A stretch of 64,000 nucleotides of DNA from Tenrec ecaudatus (GCF_050624435.1 NC_134535.1:126405731-126469730); one strand, 5' to 3'; shown: positions 11,701 through 24,810, numbered from the stretch's first letter. Translations and numbers: made by a program. Notes: a model not told the origin generated them from the sequence alone.

Positions 11701-12924
11701 TTATCAAACCCAGGTTTTGTCCTTGACTCCCATGGTGTCATCAAATAGACTATTTCAACACCTAATTTTAAATTAAAACAAAAACACTTTTGTCAATTGA
11801 AGGTACTTTCAATTCCAAGTATTCGTGTTGCCATAATATTTACATCCTTAAAATAAGCTCATGTTCATATCTCCTTCATAAAATGATATACAGTCGGGTA
11901 GTTTTGTAGGCAGTTGAGAATTGACTATGGGACATAGTGGATTTATGTGCATGTATTATGTGCAAAGCTTAGGAGTCGAAAGAGTAAGGTTCCGATCCCT
12001 GTGTATGCTATCAGTTCAAATGGCAGCCAGGTAGGCATGTGAATGGCCTATTGCTCCTGAGGTTTCCTGTTTCTGCTGAGAGAGCAACTCTAAACTCAGA
12101 TGGATGTAGGCATCACTCAGGATTTCTGTCCATAAATAGGACACTTCTGTTTACACGCCAGCACGCGGAGGCCACCAGGAATAGTGCCCTGGAAGGCTCC
12201 TGTGGCATAGACCTTAGTGGGAGTGAAGATTGATTTGAGCTAAAGAGCTACTGTGGCCCTAACTAAAAATAGTGAGGAATTTTCACTCTTGAGCTGAAGG
12301 ACAGTCTGACATCATTTGTTAATTCTCCATTGATCACTGACTCTCTAAAAGACTAAGAGGCGAGAGCAGACCATGTGACTTTCTAGATAGCAGGCATCTA
12401 TTTTAAAATACATAGAGCCAATTCCCTGCCCAGTGCAGGTTCAGTCATAACACATAAGTGCTGTAGGCCAAGGCTTTTCAGCGTTGACCACCAAGTACGC
12501 TGAGCCTAACAGACGAATTGTAGAGAGCCAGGGCATCATCTCACCAAAAGCTCTAAATTTGTTTCAGCCTGGCCCTCTCGCTCTGTGTTAAAAGTTTGTC
12601 TTGGACTACCCTAACATACATAATTTCTTGATTTATTTTAAAATCCCAAGTCTTCCGGTTATATTGAATGCTGGTATTTCCAGCTAGTTTGGTCAGGAGA
12701 GGAAGCCTTCCCTAAGCTTCCTATGACCCTGAAGAAGGAGTTAAGGTTTTGATCACTGGGAGTGTAAGGAGGTATAGTGTAAATAAGCAAAGGCATGGGT
12801 AAAGTGTAAAACTAAGGATAGTTAAGAAACATGAAATAAGCTAGGTTTTTTAAAGCCTTAACATCTTCTTTGATATAACCCCAAAAGTACAAGCAACTGA
12901 AGGAAAAATAATATTTCCTAAAAA
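11701..12924. other. Non-coding intronic stretch
   Basis: A weak SINE-like trace near 11930-12030; otherwise nothing recognised. Confidence 0.4.
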
Positions 12925-14500
12925 TTAAAAACTCTGTGTGTCAAAAGACACTTTGGGAGAAAATTTTGAAGTTTTTGTAAATCAAATCTGACAAAAGTCT
13001 AGTAACTAGAATATATAAAGAAGTCCTAAACTCAGCAGTCAAAAGGCAACATAGCAGATTTTTAAATGGCAAAAGATTTGAATAAATCGCTCTCTTAAAA
13101 AAAAAAAAAGATGAGTGGCCAATAAACATTAAAAGAGGCTCAACATGATTGGTTATCACATGACCATGGGGCTGGTTCCGGCCAGAGTGACCCTGTTGAG
13201 GGTTTCGGAGACGAAATGGTGAAAGGGGCAGGCAGCCTTCTCTCTCTCCTATATTAAACAATCCATCAATCAGTTATATCAAGTGAACTTGTACAGATGT
13301 TGCTGTTGTCATTTTCAAAACACTTTCTTCCTGAGCCGTTTTGTATCAGCTCCTCTTTATTAGACCTGCTGGACTTAGAGGCTGGCAGCTCAGTGCTTAG
13401 GGCAGGGCACCACCAGGGCTCCTTGATGAGTCAGAAGGAGATGCAAACTGAAACTACAGTGAGGTAGGACTTTCCATCCACTGGCACGGCTGGAATAAAA
13501 TCAGCTTAGTGTCCTGGTGAGAAGTGGAACTGCTCATGCATGGCCGATGGGGATATAAAGCAGTGCCGCTGCTGTGGAACACAGTGTGACAGTTTCTAAA
13601 AGAGTTACGTAGAGTTACTGTATAACCCAGCAGTTCCACCCCTAGTAGTCAGAGGTTTGTTTCAGTATTCTAATAACCAAAAGGGTATTAGACAATTCAA
13701 ATGTCTGTCAGTTATTGGTGAGCGGATAAACAAATGTGAAATGTATTAACCATAAAAAGGAATGGAGTACTATTCCATGGGACATCGTGGTACATTAACG
13801 TACATCGTGATGAACGTTAAAAGCATTACGTTACATGAAAAGAAACCAGACACAAAAGGCCACACGAACTGTACGATTCCATCTGTATGTACTCAGAATC
13901 GGCAACTCTGAGCCTGCGGAGAGGAGCGAATGGGAAGTAACGACTGTGGAAATGTTCTGGGGTTACATAGTGGGGATAGATGCACCGCCGTGGGGAATGT
14001 ACTGAAACCCCCGTCTTGACCAAGGATACAGGGCCTGCGTCTGATCAAAGCTGCCCAGTTGCTCAGCGATAAAGCACTTGGCCACTAACCAAAAGTTGGC
14101 CGTTTGAATCCAGCAGCTGCTCCCTGGGAAAAAGATAAGCCCTTCTGCTCCCACAGAGATGACAGCCGGAGAACCCTGTGAGACCATCCCCATGGCAACA
14201 GGTTTGGTTTGCCTATGTATGATTACCAAAAAAAAAAAAAAAAAAACCACACCTGTAGTCCTTGTAACACTATCCCCAATGGCCTGCTAAACCATGCTGA
14301 GTGAAGTAAGTCAGACACAAAACACAGGTCTGCATGATCCCACTTATATGAAATATCTAGATTAGGCCAATGCATGGAAACTGACAGGAGCAGCCACCAG
14401 GACCTGGGGGAGGAGACAGTGGCATGTGCTGCTGAAGAGTGCTGAGTTCCTGCTCTGTCTGAGACGCTGTGAATTTCCTGGTGATGGCAGCTCAAATGGA
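12925..14500 (+). mobile_element. Old L1 3' end with SINE insertions
   Basis: Contains ancient-L1 hallmarks: GGCAAAAGATTTGAATAAA, GTGGCCAATAAACATTAAAAGA, then the 3'UTR-like CGATTCCATCTGTATG and CCCACTTATATGAAATATCTAGA. A partial minus-strand AfroSINE (about 13160-13255) and a plus-strand one (14042-14215) interrupt it. Confidence 0.6.
14042..14215 (+). repeat. AfroSINE with poly(A)
   Basis: Plus-strand copy inside an L1: AAGCACTTGGCCACTAACC head and ACAGGTTTGGTTTGC end, followed by a run of A at 14227-14246. Confidence 0.75.
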
Positions 14501-14509
14501 AAGTCATGA

Positions 14510-14930
14510 ACGCCAGGAAAGAGGAGGGTCGCGGAGGAGACGAGCCAGTCAGGGTGCCGGGTAGCAGTGATGAAACACACAACTTTCCTATGCGCCCCAA
14601 ATGCTTCCTTCCCACCCCACATCATCCCAATCCTACCTTACAAATCCAGCTGGACCAGAGGATGTACACTGGTGCAGATAGGAACTGGAAACGGAATCCA
14701 GGGTGGATGATCCCTTCAGAACCAGTGCTGAGAGTGGCGACACTGGGAGGGTGGAAAGAGGGAATGGATTGCAAGGATCTACACGTGACCACCTCCCTGG
14801 GGGACGGACAACAGAAAAGTGGGTGAAGGGAGATGTCGGACAGTGCAAGACATGACAAAATAATAATTTATACATTATCAAGGGTTCATGAGGGAGGGGG
14901 GAGCGGGGAGGGAGGGCCTTGAGGCCAAGC
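14510..14930 (+). mobile_element. LINE 3' module, truncated at both ends
   Basis: Homologous to the middle of 9190-10560 (CCTACCTTACAAATCCAGCTGGACC, shortened, and GGGGGACGGACAACAGAAAA) but stops before the AATAAA tail. Confidence 0.7.
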
Positions 14931-15109
14931 TAAAGAAGTTGATTTGGAGTAGAGAGTGATAAATTCAAAGCGAGCTTATATGAAACTTAATAGAACTTTT
15001 GAAACAGGAAGTTTGATTGGACTCTGAAATGAGAAGAGATACTGTCTGGGAAAGATGTAAATTTAAGACAAGGTTCCAGGTGGAGATCCGTGTACATAGA
15101 CTAGGTAAG

Positions 15110-15250
15110 GAGCTGGGTAGCTGAAAGCATAGTCTCTGGATTCAAATCCTGGCCTTGACCCCACCAGTTCTGGGACTGCAGAACATTACGAAACCTCTGT
15201 GCTTCATCTCTCATCTGTGCAATAAAGGTAACTGCCTGGAAAAAACCAGC
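15110..15250 (+). repeat. MIR element
   Basis: Ancient tRNA-type SINE: GGATTCAAATCCTGGC followed by TCTGTGCAATAAAGGTAA. Confidence 0.65.
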
Positions 15251-15679
15251 ATGGGGCCGTCCTCTGGCTACACAAAGGAGGAGAATCCAGTTCCACACCA
15301 GCTCAAGCTCAATAAAGCAATGTCAGCCAGGCTCCTTCCCACCCTCCATCCTCCTGTAACTCATTCTGACACCACCCCTCCCTCCCAGGGCACTCGACTT
15401 GTCTGCTGGGTTTAATAGCTCGTTGCAATGACGACATAGAACTCACAGACAAATCTCACAACTATGGGGTTTATTAGGATGTGAAGGGCATAGTTTTTGT
15501 CCCTAACGCTGCTTCTTCTCAGCCATGCTGGCAAGCATGTCTCTTTTCAGACTCTTGGCTTCTGCTTTGTTTGGTGGACCAGAAAGCCAACCAATCTGTC
15601 TCATACCCTGAGCATATCTCCCCTGCTCTGTCACATGATCTGGGTGCTGACGCCCTTGCTGATGGCTCTTCCTTTTTTT

Positions 15680-16255
15680 TTACAGTTTAAAAAAATTTTT
15701 TTAAGCAATTTATTGGGGCTCATACAACTCTTATCACAGTTCATACATATACATACATCAATTGTATAAAGCACATCCATACATTCCCTGCCCCAATCAT
15801 TCTCAAAGCATTTGCTCTCCACTTAAGCCACTTGCATCAGGTCCTCTTTTTTTTCCCCTCCCTCCCCTTTCCCCCGTCCCTCATTTGCCCTTGGTAATTT
15901 ATACATCATTATTTTGTCATATCTTGACCTATCTGGAGTCTCCCTTCCCCCCTTCTCTGCCGTCCCTCTCCCAGGGAGGAGGTCACATGTGGATCCTTGT
16001 AATCAGTTCCCCCTTTCCAACCCACTCACCCTATACTCTCCCAGCATCGCCCCTCACACCCCTGGTCCTGAAGGTATCATCCACCCTGGATTCCCTGTGC
16101 CTCCAGCCCCCATATGCACCAGTGTACAACCTCTGCCCTAACCAGCCCTGCAAGGTAGAATTCGGATCATGGTAGTTGGGGGGAGGAAGCATCCAGGATC
16201 TGGGGGAAAGCTGTCTTCTTCATCGGTACTACCTCGCACCCTAAGGCTCTTCCTT
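15680..16255 (-). mobile_element. LINE 3' module, minus strand
   Basis: Reverse complement of the module: TTTATTGGGGCTCATACAAC next to a T-rich tail, extending to about 16255. Confidence 0.75.
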
Positions 16256-16419
16256 CTTGATAGTCATAGATTCCTCTCGTTATATCTTTGATGGCTTTCT
16301 TATTTTTTCTCAGGAGTGGCTAAACTGACCAATTCCCTATATGCACGGCCCCACCCAATCGTGGTGGTCTTAACAGAGAGACAGGAGAGCCCTATCCAAG
16401 CAAATTTTACTTCACCACA

Positions 16420-16490
16420 CTGCCTCATAGGGTTTTGTGAGGGTTGAGTGATTACATATGTGCAAAATGCTTAAAATGCCTGGCTCCGTG
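16420..16490 (+). repeat. MIR fragment
   Basis: CTCATAGGGTTTTGTGAGG...GCAAAATGCTTAAAATGCC fits the MIR core. Confidence 0.5.
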
Positions 16491-17024
16491 AGAGAGACTT
16501 TTAAAAGTACTAGTTCGAGACTCCAGTCGTAAACCAGGGGTTATCCAGAAGTTGTTTTCTGCACCTTAATAATCATAAGATTTTCTTTTATTTTGTTTAA
16601 AATGGCCCTAAAAAGAAAACCCAGCTACTACTCATGAAGTAGAAGTGGCATAGTCGTGGAGTCATTGATGACTCAGCCAGAAGACATGTTGTAGATACAG
16701 TTACTTGTTAATGATGCAGAACTGGGTGATGACTGGGTTCTGGTTTCTCAGATTACAGGGCCAAGGCATTCCCTCCCTTTAGCAATTGGGAAACTGCTCT
16801 TTTTAATTCACATTTTAAATCAGCATCGCAGGTAAATCTTGTGTGTGCTACAGACTGGAAATTAAAAAGAATCGAAAGGAAAAAACTGGAATGTATTCAT
16901 TTCCATTAAATATGGGGCAAGGTATTTTTGTGTAATTGAATCAAACAATTGTAATCAGCTGAACAAGCCCTATTCTCTAAGGAGTCTGATTAGTAAATTC
17001 AGTGGGAAGGAAAGAAAGGTTCTC

Positions 17025-17050
17025 GTTGGGTTGGGTTGGGTTGGGTTGGG
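17025..17050. repeat. (TTGGG)n simple repeat
   Basis: Five perfect TTGGG units. The telomeric unit would be TTAGGG, so this is not telomeric. Confidence 0.9.
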
Positions 17051-17134
17051 TCTTCTGCCCCCACTCCTGGTAGGCATCGAGGCTGCCTCGTATTAAAGTG
17101 CGAAAACTTTTTCTTGCCTTTTTTACAGTAGCGT

Positions 17135-17490
17135 CCCTGCAATATTTGACCTTGTGTGATTGACCCTTTCACTCAGTACAATGCCCTCCGGGTTCATCCA
17201 TCCCATGAAGTGTTTCCCAGACTCACAGTTTTGCGTTGGTGTTGCCTGGTGTTCCATTGTGTGTACTATCTGAGTGGCCTATCCATTCTTCCCTGCTGAG
17301 CCCCTGGGCTGTTTCCCTCTTTTCCCCACTGTGAGTCTTGCTACCATGAGCCTGGGGTGCGTATCCACGTGTCCTGGCTGTTGCTGCTCTTCACACGTTT
17401 GCACTACACAGAGGGATTGCTGGTCACCTGATGTTTCTAGTGCCAACTCTTTAAGGCAGCACCATGGCGTTCCCCACTGTGCTGGCACCA
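17135..17490 (-). mobile_element. Old L1 3' end, minus strand
   Basis: Antisense L1 text: TTTCACTCAGTACAATGCCC, TGTTCCATTGTGTGTACTA and ATCCATTCTTCC. Confidence 0.6.
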
Positions 17491-18567
17491 TTTTACAGAC
17501 CTACCAAAAGAAAGATTCCTTCTAAAATTGTGCTTACATTTTATGGTACCACTAAGGTACTTTGTAAATCCATTCAAGAAGCTAACAAAATCTAGTGTCT
17601 GGCACTTTTGAACTTCGCCCATTTCTTACCTATTTCTCTGTTTCTGAAGGAAATACTGCCACAGCTGTTTCGAGGGCACCTGAGACAGCCCGCTGTATGA
17701 ATGCACATATCCAATTACATATAATTACATTTGTGTAATTTTATATCAGAATACCTGGGCAAACAGTCTGTCAAGATCTTGAAAGCTTAGTTGAGGTTGT
17801 TCATTTGGGGGGGGGAATATTTACAGAGACTGGAAACTCCCTCTTCCTTTTTTCTTTTGACTAACACCCTCAAAATGAGCCGGCGCTGAAGAGCAGATAC
17901 AACCTGTTGGAATTCTGAAAGGCAATTTAGGGTGTGAGAGTTGTTCTCTTTTCGCCTTTTAGAATCTTAAGTGGGTTACAAAGAATTTATTGTTACATTT
18001 GCTGCAACACCTGCATTCTCACCGACCTTGTTTGTATAAAGATTAGATCAGGCCTCCCTACAAAGGGAAATCCCCATGATAAGCACTTAAGGGGCTTTAG
18101 AGAAAGGACTGCTAATTAGCCACTTGATTAGAGCAATCGGAATCCCTATCAGGAAAGAAGAGGAGCTAAAAGCGTTGCCTTCACTGAAAGCCCGTGCCAT
18201 AAAGTTGTTTTTTAAAAAGTGGTTTTCAAGTATCACACAGCAACAAACATAAAAAAGAGGGGAACACCTCAGGTTTATAACTGGAAAAGAATGGTGAAGA
18301 CCTGAAAGGAAGAAGGAGCCAGGTGCTCTTTCTCCTGGGCTCTCAGCTCTCCCTGTGGCCCATTAATTGAGAGGCTGAACTGCCTCTTATCCCTGCCCAC
18401 CCCGCCCGCTGCTGTCTGTAATGCACGGTATTCACAGGAGAGACAAAGGCCCAATCAACTCTGTACCCACCAGTTCCACCACTCCCTTCCCTCTGCCCGC
18501 ACCCTGACCCTGCCTCTCGAAGTCTCTTAAGGTACGCCAGAGTTTCCCCACTGTACGTGAACATGAG
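17491..18567. other. Non-coding intronic stretch
   Basis: No exon, RNA gene or clear repeat recognised. Confidence 0.4.
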
Positions 18568-18775
18568 GAGCCCCGAGGGAGACCTTGAAATGACTCAGTG
18601 CTTGGCTGCTAACTGAAAGGTTGGTCAGTCGTTTGAACGCACCAGCAGCTCCAAGGATAAAAGATGTGGCAGGTGCTCCGGAGAAGACGAAATAGCCTTG
18701 GAAACCGTATGGGGCAGTCCTGGTCCACTCCGTAGGGTCGCTATGAGTTGGAATAGACTCACAGAAGTGGAGTTG
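18568..18775 (+). repeat. AfroSINE
   Basis: Well-kept plus-strand copy: GTGCTTGGCTGCTAACTGAA, GTCGCTATGAGTTGGAATAG. Confidence 0.85.
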
Positions 18776-18894
18776 TTTCACATACCCTTCTGCTTTTTGG
18801 GGGGGAGGGGTCTTTTTTTTTTTTAGTGCTTTTCCTGACATAGTACTCACATAGCATACACTTGCATGGTTAAATCACTTTTTAAATGAATTTC

Positions 18895-18950
18895 ATATTG
18901 TACAAATGTGATAAGAGTTGTACAAGTCCCCAATAAAACGATTTAAGTAG
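18895..18950 (+). repeat. LINE 3' module, terminal scrap
   Basis: Only the last roughly 50 bp are present: GTGATAAGAGTTGTACAAG followed by CCAATAAAACGATTT. Confidence 0.7.
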
Positions 18951-19359
18951 TAGTAATGAAATGAAATGAGTTGTATATACATCATCACTCAGTTCTAGTG
19001 CTCCTTCCCCACTCCCAGATTCATGGTTTGTTCCCCAAATCCCCTCACCCTCCCTATCTCCCCCCACTCCCCCTTCCCTGATAAACTACTGCATCAGCCA
19101 TTGTCTCCATGCATCCCCTCAGAACCCCCCCAAAAAAGAATGTTGATTTAATGTGAAAAATATAGCCAGTGTCATTGAACAATATGCATGGAAATTGTTT
19201 AATGGGAACCTAGTTTGCTATGTAAACTTTCACAAAAACAATAAAATATATATACTCAAGTTTTACGAAGCTAGGTATAGAAATACTTCATTTAAAAAAA
19301 AATCACCCATACCCAGAGTAAATACCTCGTTAAGTGGCCTAATGGAAGTACATGTATGA

Positions 19360-19520
19360 TGCTCTCGCTAATGTTTTCTCTTTTAATGTGCACAACAGCC
19401 CTGTGAAATGGCTGGCGTTTTCCCTGGTTAGCAGACGAGGAAATGGAAGTACAAAGAATGTGAATCCTTTGCCTTAAGCTGCGGAGTAGGAGTTCTCCAC
19501 TAGGTCCCCTGTGACTCCGG
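19360..19520 (-). repeat. MIR element, minus strand
   Basis: CACAACAGCCCTGTGAAATG followed by GCAGACGAGGAAATGG is the antisense MIR core. Confidence 0.55.
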
Positions 19521-20653
19521 AGGGGCATCTGGCTAGACTTGCCTCGCGGTTTCCTGACTTACAAACACTTCACCCAGATCAAACGTCCTAGTACAGGAAA
19601 CCCATGCCCTTTTATCTGCAGGAAGGCAGTGCAGTGTCTTCCAGTGTCTCAAAGTCAGTCTGAACTTCTGCTGTCCCTGTCCCACCAAAATGCAGAAATG
19701 ACCGTCAGCACTTCTCTGGGCTTTATCAGCTTTAAGTATGTAACTTTCTGTAGAATAATTTTTAGGGGAGAAATTGTGATGTGCAGTAACAAAATTACAT
19801 TTGGCCTTTGGAACAAACTGCACTAGTAGTGGAAACAGCAGAATCCAGATGTTACGCATAAGGATGATGTCCATGACCTCTCTTTTGCCTTCAGGTATTT
19901 CACACTTGAAATATCCCTTAAAGCTCGCCACTGATGCACAAGTGCACTTACACGGAGCAAAGCTGAGACTGCCCTTTTAAGTGGTTGGTGATTGATAAGC
20001 CCCACTTGGCAAAGCCTAACTGATGAGACGCTGACTGCTAAGAACCTGGCGCCTGATCACTGCGAGTGTGCATGTAGATTACAACTTTCTCCTGGGCTAA
20101 GAAGCTAGCGAGAGCCAGTGAGTGTCCGATCCCTGTGGCCTTGCGTCCTTTCAGTCCCTGACTGCCTTCCTCTCAAGAATAGGCATCAGAGGGACACATG
20201 ACATCAGTGTCCCGTCTTTGTTGTTGCCTGACTTTTCCGCTTTTACACCACGTTTCACCAGTTCACCTGGCCTATGAAGAACATCAGTCCCTACCTCCGA
20301 GTTTAAGAAGACCTTGCTTACTTAAATGGAGAAATGAAAGAATTCCTTTTGGAAAGGCTCTGGGGCAGTTCCGGTTTAGATTACTCCATTGGGCTTAACA
20401 ACTGAGAATCTGATCATCCTTAGCCTTCCTAACAACCCGTTTATTTCTTTCTCACAAACAGCAACCGGTGAAATGTCCTTCTGCCAGACTTCCTGCAGCC
20501 CTGTCTGCTGTGTGAACCCCCAAAACTATTGCCTGGGAACTGTCTTTAAACCTGAAAGCAAACCTATCCCTTGAGGTCTTCTTAACATCAAACAGTGTGT
20601 AGGAAAGATGAGGTAGGAAATTTAGGGGCCAGTGAGTTTGTGTCCATCAGGAC

Positions 20654-20775
20654 TACCTATACACTACGCTTGCATATAAGTGGACTTTTTCAGCACATTT
20701 TAAATTCCGTTTTTGTGGTAAAATTAGATGCCTTGGCTGATATTTGGGTCAGCTTATACTCGAGTATATACGGTA
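20654..20775 (-). mobile_element. Short terminal-inverted-repeat element (MITE-like)
   Basis: Ends are imperfect inverted repeats: one end reads TATACTCGAGTATATACGGTA and the other, on the opposite strand, CTTATATGCAAGCGTAGTGT. Between them is AT-rich spacer. Its superfamily is not recognised with confidence. Confidence 0.4.
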
Positions 20776-20779
20776 ACTT

Positions 20780-21330
20780 TTTTTTTCTTTTAATCATTTT
20801 ATTGGGGTCTCGTACAACTCTTGTCACAATCCATACATCCATCCACGTGTCAAGCACATTTGTACATTTGTTGCTGTCATCATTCTCAAAACATTTTCTT
20901 TCTACTTGAACCCTTGGTATCAGCTCCTCGTTTTTTCCCCACCCTCCCTCCCTCCCTCATGAACCCTTGACAATTTATAAATTATTATTTTTTCATGTCT
21001 TACACTGGCTGGTGTCTCCCTTCACCCAGTTTTATGTTGTCCATCTCCCTGGGAGGGGTTATTTGTAGATCATTGTGATTGGTGCCCCCTTTCTACCCCC
21101 ACCTTCCCCTTGCCCTCCTGGAATTGCTACTCTCATTATTGGTCCCGAGGGGTTGATCTGCCCTGAATTCCCTGTGTTTCCAGCTCTTATCTCTACCAGT
21201 GTACATGCTCTGGTCTAGCCTGATTTGTATGGTAGAATTGGGGTCATGGTACCGGGGTGGGGGTGGGGGAAGCATTAAAGAACTAGGGGAAAGTTGTATG
21301 TTTCACTGGTGCTACACTGCACCCTGACGG
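20780..21330 (-). mobile_element. LINE 3' module, minus strand
   Basis: Reverse complement of the module beginning at a T-rich tail: ATCATTTTATTGGGGTCTCG, with the usual blocks after it. The 200 bp beyond (21330-21535) is unassigned. Confidence 0.75.
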
Positions 21331-21894
21331 GCTCGTCTGGAGGACTGATTCTTGGAGTGGGAGATGGGGATGGCTCCACTCTGTGGAAGACTATAATCAG
21401 TGTCGCTGGATTGATGTCTGCTCCACCATGGGCGTGTACGTTCTCAACAGCAACAAGATCAGGGTGAAGATGCTCCCAAAAGGCACTGGGAAGTGAGTAA
21501 AGATTCATCTCTGTTGTGATTTCCTCTAACAAGATGGGGGGGGGGGTGGATTGTGAAGAGAAAATGCAATGCCTTTGTAGTCTTCCTTCATTCCAGGATA
21601 ATTTTGATCACTTACCCCAGTTTCCCCAAACCCTTTACCTTTAAATGCTTAAGGTATTTAGCTAAAGGTCACTGTCAGAAATGAACTGCTATATTCATAC
21701 AACACAGTAGAAGGGGTAGGGAGAAGCACCCCAGGATTAAACTAACAAGGCCAAGTGTATTATCTAACTTCAGCATTAAAATTAAGTTTGAAATGTTTTC
21801 AGGTCAGAAGGAGAAGCAGCAAAAAAAATGGGTGTGTGTGTGTGTCTTGACTATAGATGGTTATTTTAAAATTTGGAGAATGTAGCTCTAAAAG

Positions 21895-22090
21895 AAGGAG
21901 CCATGGTGATGTAGTGGATTCCATGAGGACCTGCTGTGGCGTTAACAGTTGGAAACCATCAGCCACTCCTCGGGAGAAAGATGAGGCTCTTTACTCGCTT
22001 GAAGAGCTATAGTCTCGGAAACCCACAGGGGCAGTTCTGCCCTGCCCTCCTTTTCTGAGTCAGAACTGACCAGAGAGCGTTGAGTTGAAA
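21895..22090 (+). repeat. AfroSINE
   Basis: Plus-strand copy: GGAGCCATGGTGATGTAGTG head and AGTCAGAACTGACCAGAG end. Confidence 0.85.
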
Positions 22091-22139
22091 CTCTAAACAA
22101 ACACAAGGTTAATTATGTTGACTCCTAGACCACTGCCAT

Positions 22140-22330
22140 GTGCCAAGGCAGGTGAGGTGACAAGAATAGAATGGAAGCCAGGTGGCATGGATTCTACTTT
22201 GCACTCCGCTGTTAACCTTGGACGTGCCATTTGTTCCCTTTGGGCCTTCGTATCTTACCTGTCCATTGCAGAGTGTGGACTGGCGGATTTCTAAGGTTTC
22301 TTCAGCTCTTAGAATCTGGGTATTCTATGA
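22140..22330 (+). repeat. MIR element
   Basis: GCATGGATTCTACTTTGCACTC and AACCTTGGACGTGCCATTTG (shortened) fit MIR. Confidence 0.5.
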
Positions 22331-22576
22331 ACTCAGTATATGACTCAGCCCCTGATATGCAGATTGTTGGAGTGTGGAAGGTGTGCTGGCTCCCTGCCCT
22401 CACTATCAGCAAGATTTAATCTGCTAAACGGGAACAAAAAAGCCAGTGCTAAATAAGTTCCACAGGTGAACTTCAGCCCTGCCCAGACTCCGCAGTCTGC
22501 AAGGGCTTTTCAAGCTGACAGGGTGATCAGTAGGGACGTTCTCAGCACGCAGTGTCTAGTTAGGCCCCATCTCTGA

Positions 22577-22745
22577 ACTACCAAACCAAACCCCCTGCCA
22601 TCACGTGGAGTAGCCCCATAGGACAGAGCAGAGCTGCACCCTTGGGTTTCTGGGACTGTGAGTCTTGGTGGGAGCAAATGGCATATGAGTTTAAAGGCTT
22701 CGCCTGCCGGTCAGCAGCCCAGTGCTTCCTCCACAGCACCACCAG
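22577..22745 (-). repeat. AfroSINE
   Basis: Minus-strand copy ending CACAGCACCACCAGAG, directly followed by a second copy. Confidence 0.65.
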
Positions 22746-22767
22746 AGAACTTTGGAATAAAAAATTA

Positions 22768-22945
22768 CAGCCTCACTGCCACTGAGTTAATGCTGACTCC
22801 CAGTGACCCTACAGGACGGGGGAGAATGTCCCTGTGGCTCTTCCACGTTAACTCTTTAAAGAGAAAGCCTAGTCTTCCTAGAAACCACGGGGCAGCTGCT
22901 GGTCTCTGCCTGCTGGCCTTGCAATTAGCAGCCCAAGCCTTTTTG
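22768..22945 (-). repeat. AfroSINE
   Basis: Second tandemly placed minus-strand copy: CTGCCACTGAGTTAATGCTG and GCAATTAGCAGCCCAAGCC. Confidence 0.7.
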
Positions 22946-22954
22946 GTTTTTTCC

Positions 22955-23105
22955 TTTAAATTAGGGCTCTTACAGCTCTTATCACCATGCATCCGTTCAT
23001 CCGTTGTGTCAAGCACATTTGTACATATGTTATGTTGCCAGCATCCTTCACAAAACATTTTCTTTCTGCTTGAGCCCTTGGTATCAGCTCCTCATTTTTC
23101 TCAGC
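22955..23105 (-). mobile_element. LINE 3' module, short minus-strand copy
   Basis: GTGTCAAGCACATTTGTACAT and GAGCCCTTGGTATCAGCTCC in the module order. Confidence 0.7.
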
Positions 23106-23559
23106 AGCTCAATTCTTAACCCACTACGTCACCAGGGCTCCTCGGGAGAAGATGGCCTCTTGGTGGCTGTTAGGTGGCAGCAAGTCGGTTCCAACTCACT
23201 GCGACCCTGTGCACAACAGAAAGAAACTGCCTGGTCGTGCACCATCTTCACAACTGTTGTCATGTTTGAGCCCCATTGTTGCAGCCACTGTGTCTGTGCA
23301 TCTTGTTGAGAGCCTTCCGCTTTTTCTCTGCCCCTTCACGTTACCAAGCATGATGTCCTTCTCCAGGGTCTAGTCTCCCTTGACAACGTGTCCAGAGTCC
23401 ATGAGACAAAGTCTCGTCATCCTTGGCTCTAAGGACCGTTCTGGCTGTACTTCTTCCGGAACACATTTGTTTGTTCTTTTGACTATCTATGGGACTTTGA
23501 GTTTTCTTCTGGCACCATACTTCAAACACATCAATTCTTCTATCCTCCTTTTTCTTTTC

Positions 23560-24810
23560 TTTTTTTTTAAAATCATTTTATTGGGGGCTTATACAACTCT
23601 TATCACAATCCATACATACATCCATTGTGTCAAGCACATTTGTACATTTTTGGCCATCATCATTTTCAAAACATTTTCTTTCTACTTGAGCCCTTGGTAT
23701 CAACTCTTCATTTTGCCCCTCCCCACCACTCTCCCTCCCTCAGGAACCCTTGATAATTTATAATTTTTTTTTCATGTCTTATATTGTCTGATGTCTCCTT
23801 TCACCCACTTTTCTGTTGTCCATCCCCCAGTGAGGGGGTTATAATGTAGATCATTGCGATCGGTTCTCCCTTTCTCTCCCACCTTTCCCTTCCCTTCCTG
23901 GTATCGCTACTCTGATGATTGGTCCTGAAGGGATCATCTGTCCTGGATTCCCTGTGTTTCCAGTTCCCATCTGTACCACTATACATCCTCTGGTCCACCC
24001 AGATTTGTAAGGTAGAATTGGGATCATGATAGTGGGGGGGAGGAAGTGTTTAAAGAACTAGAGGAAAGTTGTTTCATCAGTGCTATACTGCACCCTGACT
24101 GGGTCATCTCTTCCTTGTGACCCTTCTGTAAGGGAATGTCCAGTTGTCTACAGATGGACTTTGGGTCTCTACTCCACACTCCCCCTCATTCACAATGAAA
24201 TGATTTTTTGTTCTGGTCTTTGATGCCTGATACCTGATCCAGAACAAGGTAGCAAGTGATCTAAAGTCGATGGTGAAGAGGATGAAGGATACCTGGTAGG
24301 ACATGATCAAGGGCAATGTAACCAAGAGGAATTACCAAAATCAAATAAAGGCCAAACATGATAGTGGGACAAGAGGAAAATAAAAGGAATTAGAGGAAGG
24401 AACTAGGAGGCAAAGGGCATTACAGAGGCCTAATTACAGGCATGTTCATATATTTATTTATAAAGATAGGGAATAGATCTATGTACATATATTTATAGGT
24501 TTAGTATTAAGATAGCAGATGGACATTGGGCCTCTACTCAAGTACTCCCTAAATGAAAGAACACTTTGTTTTGATAACCTGGCATTCTGTGATGCTCACC
24601 TTCCTTCCCGATGTGATCGCTGAAGAGAAAATGGGCGCAGAAGCAAAAGTGGTATAAAAAAAAAGTTGATGGTGCCTAGCTATCAAAAAATATAGCGCAT
24701 GGGAGCTTAAAGGCTTGAAGGTAAACAAGTGGCCATTTAGCTGAGAAGCAACAAAGCCCACATGGAAGAAGCACACCCATCTGTGTGATCATGAGGTGTC
24801 GATGGGATCT
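23560..24810 (-). mobile_element. LINE 3' module with 5' inversion (twin priming)
   Basis: 23560-24240 is the minus-strand 3' part with a T-rich tail. 24241-24810 is the adjoining upstream part in the opposite orientation. The two pieces abut in the element at GGATC (compare 9865-9875 in the uninverted copy). The insertion splits an RTE copy, and TATCCTCC/TATCTTCC flank it as an imperfect target duplication. Confidence 0.8.

Noticed and set aside
17025-17050. Interstitial telomeric repeat
   Set aside because: The unit is TTGGG, not TTAGGG, and only five copies are present.
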